A stretch of 64,000 nt of DNA from assembly GCA_020726505.1 (NCBI GenBank), contig JAHLEZ010000006.1, forward strand, positions 558,001 to 622,000. Reading direction: 5' to 3'. The position numbers and the translations under genes were made by a program. The notes beneath the pieces were generated by a model, which saw only the letters and a program-made list of their open reading frames with translations, had not been told where the DNA came from and made no database searches. This DNA comes from Leptodontidium sp. MPI-SDFR-AT-0119. Lineage: Eukaryota > Ascomycota > Leotiomycetes > Helotiales > Leptodontidiaceae. Shown in pieces: positions 58,253 to 64,000 of this stretch (position 1 is its first letter; each line of letters begins with the position of its first letter).

Positions 58253-61200
58253 CACACGATTTAGACTTCATCCCAAGATACAGGAATCTCAACGGCGCTC
58301 GAATCCAGTCCAGTCGAAGTCGGGATTCAAAAAGTCAATATCAATGCCAAAGTCAAAGTTAATGTTAATGTTAACGCAGAAGTCAAAGTTTGGAGTCACA
58401 TTTCCATTCCATGCTCATGGCGATATCACAAAGATCCTCGCTCTCTCACTCTTGCTGCAGACCCGGCCCGAACCGTTCGGCACACCTGAGAAGAGGCAAG
58501 ACTGGTGAAAGTGTCGTCGGTCAATAGAACCCTATCAAATAAATGCCCTGCCCGGCCTGCTTATGTTGCATCTCCAGGAGTTGGGGATCGAGAAGTCTGC
58601 AGCAGATCGACAGTCAATGTTTTCTTCTTGCTTTGTTTTCGCCCGGAGGCAGGTGAAATGGCCCGGCATAAAATGGGCAGCAGCAGAGCAGAAGCAGGAC
58701 ATAGATGCGCGATTGGGATGTTGTGAGGAGAAGGGAGGTGTGTGGTGAAGTGAGGTGGGCGTAGACGTTGATTGGGTTTAGTTTATCTGTCCGTCTGTCT
58801 GTCCATCTGTGCCGGAGTAGAAACTCCAGCACACACACATGCACAGTGCACACGCCTTTTATCCTGATTCCTGAAGAATAGTTCTAATCCAATTACCAGG
58901 AAGTACTGGGATCGAGCGGGAAGCTTTTCACGTGCTTGTAGTAATCCGGAAGGAGTAGAAGAGTGAGTACGCAGTACGCAGTTAGTCAAATTAGTCAAAA
59001 GTAAAACCTAGCCGCTTTCTAGCGTATACTGGCTTAACCTGGTCTGGCATAGTCTGGCCTAGCTTGATTTGCTTGCTTCGATGAGTTCGGCAACCTGCAG
59101 GAAGAAATGGACGAAATAGCGCATGCCTACATGCGTCATCCGGCCAATAGTTTCGATGCTGGGCTTGCAGCCATGGTGGTTTTGCTAATTGCAATGCACA
59201 ATTGCTTGCTCTTTCCTGCAGGTAAGCGAATAAGGTGGTTTTTAGCTGCCGTTAGAGATTTGTATTAGGATTAGGACTTGGGTGTTTTGATTGGGTTTAG
59301 AGAAGGATTGGGAGGGGTGTGGAGATATATCTAGGGTCTTGCCGCGATCCTTGCTTTTGGGGATGCTCGAGAGAGTGTGCATGGGCCTTTCCCTTTCATG
59401 GCTTGAGGGAGGCAAATGTACCGTGCATGCATGTCGTACATGTGAGGTGGTGCGGGGATCATGGAGCTGGATGGATGGATGGTGGAGGAGGATCAGTATC
59501 AGGCTTGGCCCTGACTACGCGGGCGGGGGAGAGAACTAGATCCCTAAGGCTGGGCTGGTCTGGTCTGCTTGGCGATTATCTCTTGTTGGTGGCGGCTTCA
59601 CCAATAGAGTCTAGGAGATGATCAAGACTTAGAAGATGATTTTGCGTGGTATTTGACTAGAATGACACTGAAGATTAGAGCTATTGCAAACAAGATGGCC
59701 CTGCCGTTAATGAAGACGGTGGTCTCAGGTGCGGAGGAAGTCAGTGCCACTGATAGAAGCACTTACGAAGTTACTCCTCATCACTGAGCTACCATTTAAA
59801 CACATCTAATGTAATGATGCATACAAGGCGATTTTCGCTGCTCAAAGAAGGAATACCTTGCGTACTGGAGAAGGGGCTCTCTATCTTGTCTGTGTCTGTT
59901 TGCTCATTTGGCCAGGGCTTGCTCCGATATCGATCATGGACCCACGATAACTGAATTGCAAATTCATTGGTTGATGCTCGTGGCTGAGACAATGGATCTC
60001 TTGTTGACTTAACCCGGTGCGGAGCGTCAGTATCGATGCCAAGAACAAAAGGGAGGGTTGGATTGGATTCAATGTTTCTAATTCCAGGCTCTACTATTCA
60101 ATTATCTTCCCAAGAACCGGTTCTTGCGTAGTGGTTCCTTTGAAGGGGGAGAGAGGGGCTTGCGTAGAGGGCTTAAGGTGTGGGTGTGGGGTAGTGCTGA
60201 ATTGCCAGCCTTAGTAGGATGCTAAGGATGCTGAATGTTAAGAACCATGGTTGACAGGTGCTAGTTCGCCAAATGCCGAAACTATGATTGGCCTCCCTTC
60301 GCAAAAGCAAACACCAACGGCAGCTGGACCAAAATATAGCTCAGTGCGTGTACATGTGATTCGCCGGTGACGAATTGTCTCCTCACTGGGCTCCATAAGC
60401 ACTTGCTTAGATCTAGAGAACGGGTTATCAATCCATTCAGTTAGTTATCACCCGTACCTTTCGAGGGATATAGATTTTTGGAGACAAAATTACCTTATTT
60501 GGGATACATAATTAAGGACAATTCATTGTTGACTTAAGTCTCTTTTCGTCACTCTTTGGTCAAAAGCTTTTGGTGTCAAACTACGCAAACAGCCTAGTGG
60601 GAGCTGCGAGGCAGACGCTGTGCAACGCCTGGTGACCTCTGCCCCGGGATTCCGGAAAGAAGAGAGTCCACTTCTCGCGGGTTCTCTTCTGTATGATGAA
60701 TCTGCGATCAGCTGTGAGTGGTCGGACGCATGTCGCGCCTCTAAGGGCGGATATCTAGTGGCGTTTTCGTCTCTGTTGGCTTAGTGGCCAATGGGAGGGA
60801 GTGACTCGTAAAGATTCTTTCTCTCATTGGGTGATTGAGTTTGGATGATAGATTCGTTGCTTGAACTCCTGATCCAGATCTAGGTTCTTGGTTCAAAGAG
60901 GAGCTGGACTGAGAAACTCGATCTAAGAGATCTCGATCTCATGTCCAAGCCCAGTGAAGTGGAGAGAGAGTCTCTTAGTCCAGGACTTTAAATTAAACTT
61001 GAAAGTGGCACCTTTTGAACGGCGTGTCAGTGAGGCTCATCTCAAGCACACACCAGACTGGAGCAAGCTACTGTAGGCCTCGGAGCCCTACCGAAACCTT
61101 CCTGCACAGTTCTGCGCGGTGCCTGAGCGAAATACGAGTTGTCACATTCTGTCCTGATCACTCTAGCTGGACATGCCACCTACCCTACCTGCATGCACTG

Positions 61201-61999
61201 CACGAAGATCCGTGGGTGAGCGTGCATCGGTACAGTACATGAGATCCTATGATCTCTGTGCGCAGAACGTACTCGTTAAAACCCGTTGACATTTAGACCC
61301 CAACGTCGATATGAAGGACTGTTTGGTTGATTGCTTCGGGTTAGCTAGGAAGGAAGATAATGGAATTAGTTGGCTGCCGTCAATTGGCCAGGCCATTCGT
61401 TCGAGGATTCTTGTTGGGAGGAAGGGAAGAGTGTGCATGACTTGAAATCGCGTAGCGTCCGTCAGTTGACGGGACGTTGCTTCTGCCTACGCCCGCCCTC
61501 CCCGGCATTTCTACGTTCATCTCATGAGAATAATTGGTTCGTGGCTTCCAGCTTTGCTTCCTTCTCAAACGTAGCTTCGGGGACCAAAGAAGGTTAAGCT
61601 ACAGGACTGACTGACTAAGGCATCAAAACTACCTTGAAGTTAGGTGATGCGAGGTGAGGGATGTACCTTTTGCTTTCTCCCTTTCTGCGCTATGCCTGAA
61701 GTTGTCTTAAGTCCTAGAGGAAGGCGCAGAGGCGTTGTTGGATGTGGATGTGGATGTCGGGTTGCAGCCAGGGAGAGATATGCAAAAGATCATGGATCGT
61801 GGATCTTATTATGATCTACTGTTGTGCGATGAACGCAATGCAAGCTATCTGCTTGTCAATCAACGAACAAGACAGGTAAGCAAGCAATCAAGCAGAAAAG
61901 CAAGCCAACTGCAAGTCAGAAGCTGGGGCAGACAGTCAGTAAGTCAAACTCAGACTCAGAGGAAAGGAACTAGAGGATAGGCCAAAGTTAGAAAATAAA

Positions 62000-64000
62000 A
62001 TAATAAAAAAGAAGAAGAAAAAGAAGATAAAGATTACCCTTGATACTCGATCACCTCGCTTTCGAGTCAACGTTTCAAAAACATCATAACCCTAAAGAGT
62101 CCACTTTTCTCCACGCCTCTGATTGCGTCAATTGAACTCTAATCTACTTCAACGCTCTTGCTTCTCGATCTGTCATATTCTGGTGTCTCGAATCTAGTCT
62201 CCGTCCGGCTCACTCCAGATTCGTTAGACCAGATCCCCAGAACCTAGTCTCGCTCAGGACAAGTCAGGTCAGGACAGGGACAAGACCCATTCATCCAATT
62301 CTCGAACAGGTGAGACTAAGCTCCTTTCCTGTCTTGAAATAAACTCCGAATCCAATCCTATCCGCAATGGCCTCTACATGGATCTAGCTCACGGAGCTCA
62401 CGATGTCTGTTCGCCGACTTCATGATAGCTGATGTGTACAAAGGCGTCCCGAAGAAGCAAAGCTCCTCCTCTTTTAGACCCCTTCAATCGTTCAGCAGAA
62501 CCAGGCTCGGTCTTAACGTTGGATTGAGATAGAGATCAACGCCTCCACCACGTGCCAACCTAATCTAACTCTACCTTTCCATGGCAATCTCCACAGCTAA
62601 GACATAAGACAATACGGAGTGGTTAAATTTTTATCTGCGAACGTCTTAGTGCCAGGCTATAAATCGGTTTGCATTCGATATCCACTTTTCCCCGATGAGA
62701 GAGGCAGCTGTTCTAGACATACAGACAGAGACATATATCTTCAACCCCTCCATCTCCCAAGATTCGATTCGAGTTTTGAGACACACACAGACATACGCAG
62801 ACATACATACAAACAGAACACAGTCAGATACTTGCCGAGTACATATCAGGAGATCAGATACGCACACGCATTTCCGACTGAATTCCCTTTTCCATGTTCT
62901 TGGGGGAGATTCACTTGCACCTTCCCATTCGAGTCTGTCTGTCAGATATCTTACGAGTACCGAAACTCTCTTTCGTCTCCAGACTTTCCATTGCGGCAAC
63001 GAACAGAAACCCCCACGAACTATTAGCAATATCATCATCTCAGCAAAACCACACACCTACCTACCAATCAGCAAGTCAACAGAACTGCGAGTTTTTCTCA
63101 ATCATACTCTACTCTGACGGAGTTGAGTTACTGTTCACCGGTTCTGACATTTTGTCTTTTTGGATTCCAGGACCCTCCCTCTCGTTCTGCAAGTGTGAGT
63201 ATTACCCGGCCCTTTGGATCAGCCGTAGCAAGGAAGTCAAGGCAGCCAGCCAGCCACACCGTCTTCCCTCCCTCACTCGCAGGTGGCTAATACAGGGTGT
63301 GTGGTTTATAGATCCAACCAAGTCCCCTTCTTTCCTCCGCCACCTGCAGCAAAGCAAGCCATCAGCACACACACCGGCACCTACCTCACCCTCACCGGTC
63401 ATCATTATCGGCAACTTTGCTTTCTTTTCTGAAGCCCCGCCGATCCAAGCTCTTAAGCGTCATCCGCAATACGCACGCACGTTCATACGTTGACTTCCTT
63501 CCGGGACATTTCTCCGCAATCAAGACCGAACTTCCTTCTTTCCTTCGATTGGCGCTTTTCCTTGAACCTGACTTGACGACTTACGTTGACTTGCCTTGAC
63601 TCGATTCGTCTCGCTCGAGCACTCAATCACATCGAACGAACTTTCGCTTCGCTCCCTCCTCACTCACCAACTCACCCACTCACTTACTCAACACACCCGT
63701 AATCGGTCTGGTCCTCGCCTTTCACTCTAACCCAATCGCACATCCCAGGCCAGAACCACAAATAAACCCAGCAAAAAAAGAACGACCATAGCACCCTAGG
63801 GTCTCGGGGAAGCAAGACACACAGACCGGACGGAGATTTCTCAGATTAGCTCGCAGCAGCTTGCTTGGTTGTTTCCAAGATCCGGCCCCCAAATTCGACG
63901 CAGAGAAGCCCCCCCCCCAGCCCAGCTCGCCCACTCCCACTCCCGGGCTAAGCCCATCTATATTTGCGCACTGCCTTCGTTCCCTTGCTGGTGGACTGCT
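62000..64000 (+). promoter_or_regulatory. Probable promoter and long 5' leader of an off-window gene
   Basis: From about 62.1 kb the plus strand becomes strongly C/T-rich with repeated short motifs (ACACACAGACATACGCAGACATAC, CTCACTCACCAACTCACCC) and few ATGs in the last 400 bases. This is the composition seen in long 5' leaders of filamentous-fungal regulatory genes on the plus strand. A C10 tract lies at 63909-63918. No start codon with a recognisable protein follows before the window ends. Open frames at 62695-63117 and 62894-63493 overlap and look compositional. Confidence 0.35.

Larger units (their letters stand above)
51502..61999. other. Large gene-free region rich in microsatellites
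   Basis: Over 10 kb without a supportable gene on either strand. Long open frames here (for example 57021-57956, 57476-58159 and 55206-55823) overlap each other in different frames of pyrimidine-rich DNA, mostly lack an early ATG and resemble no protein. Tetranucleotide and pentanucleotide repeats are frequent. It may be a long regulatory region, hold noncoding RNA, or be a small gene desert. Confidence 0.5.

Noticed and set aside
62646..63493. Overlapping open frames on both strands near the right end
   Set aside because: Simple-sequence composition explains the lack of stops; the translated products are low complexity.

Overview
The window looks like nuclear DNA of a filamentous ascomycete. 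Most genes carry several short introns (about 44-130 nt) with GTRNGT donors, CTAAC/CTGAC-like branch sites and YAG acceptors. The gene families are typical of Pezizomycotina: HET, 2EXR, RTA1, Zn2Cys6, a LaeA-like methyltransferase, CYP505 and an RNA-silencing RdRP. The style suggests Leotiomycetes/Helotiales, but that is an impression and not proof. No rRNA, CRISPR or intact transposon was found. All gene models were spliced by hand, checking that phase is kept across every junction.

Layout. 1-106: start of a 2EXR-domain gene running off the left edge. 1104-1751: small protein with two hydrophobic segments. 2134-5955: a LaeA/UMTA-type methyltransferase and a microsomal cytochrome P450, divergent from a shared 506-bp spacer, a possible minimal secondary-metabolite module. 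6372-10155: full-length cellular RNA-dependent RNA polymerase. 13378-14586: RTA1-like membrane protein. 15700-17560: Zn2Cys6 transcription factor with an overlapping upstream ORF. 18089-21811: long disordered nuclear-type protein whose C-terminal C2H2 finger lies behind an in-frame stop. 23704-26463: two oxidoreductases (NmrA-like and MDR). 27010-34800: three minus-strand genes, a HET-domain protein, a CYP505 P450-reductase fusion and an orphan multi-pass membrane protein. 37980-39284: nitronate monooxygenase. 39927-41778: HPPK-DHPS folate enzyme with a mitochondrial-type leader. 42233-44003: unrecognised Cys-rich protein. 45393-45983: apparently broken small-secreted-protein gene, possibly KP4-like. 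46052-48037: secreted GH43 exo-galactanase-like enzyme with a C-terminal CBM35-like region. 49638-51501: unrecognised LRR-like protein. 51502-64000: 12.5 kb with no supportable gene, many tetranucleotide microsatellites and pyrimidine-rich blocks, ending in what looks like the long 5' leader of a gene beyond the right edge.

How the genes work together. Most are independent housekeeping or accessory genes. The only convincing functional pairing is the methyltransferase/P450 pair. The HET, CYP505 and orphan membrane genes are co-oriented accessory genes with no evident shared pathway.
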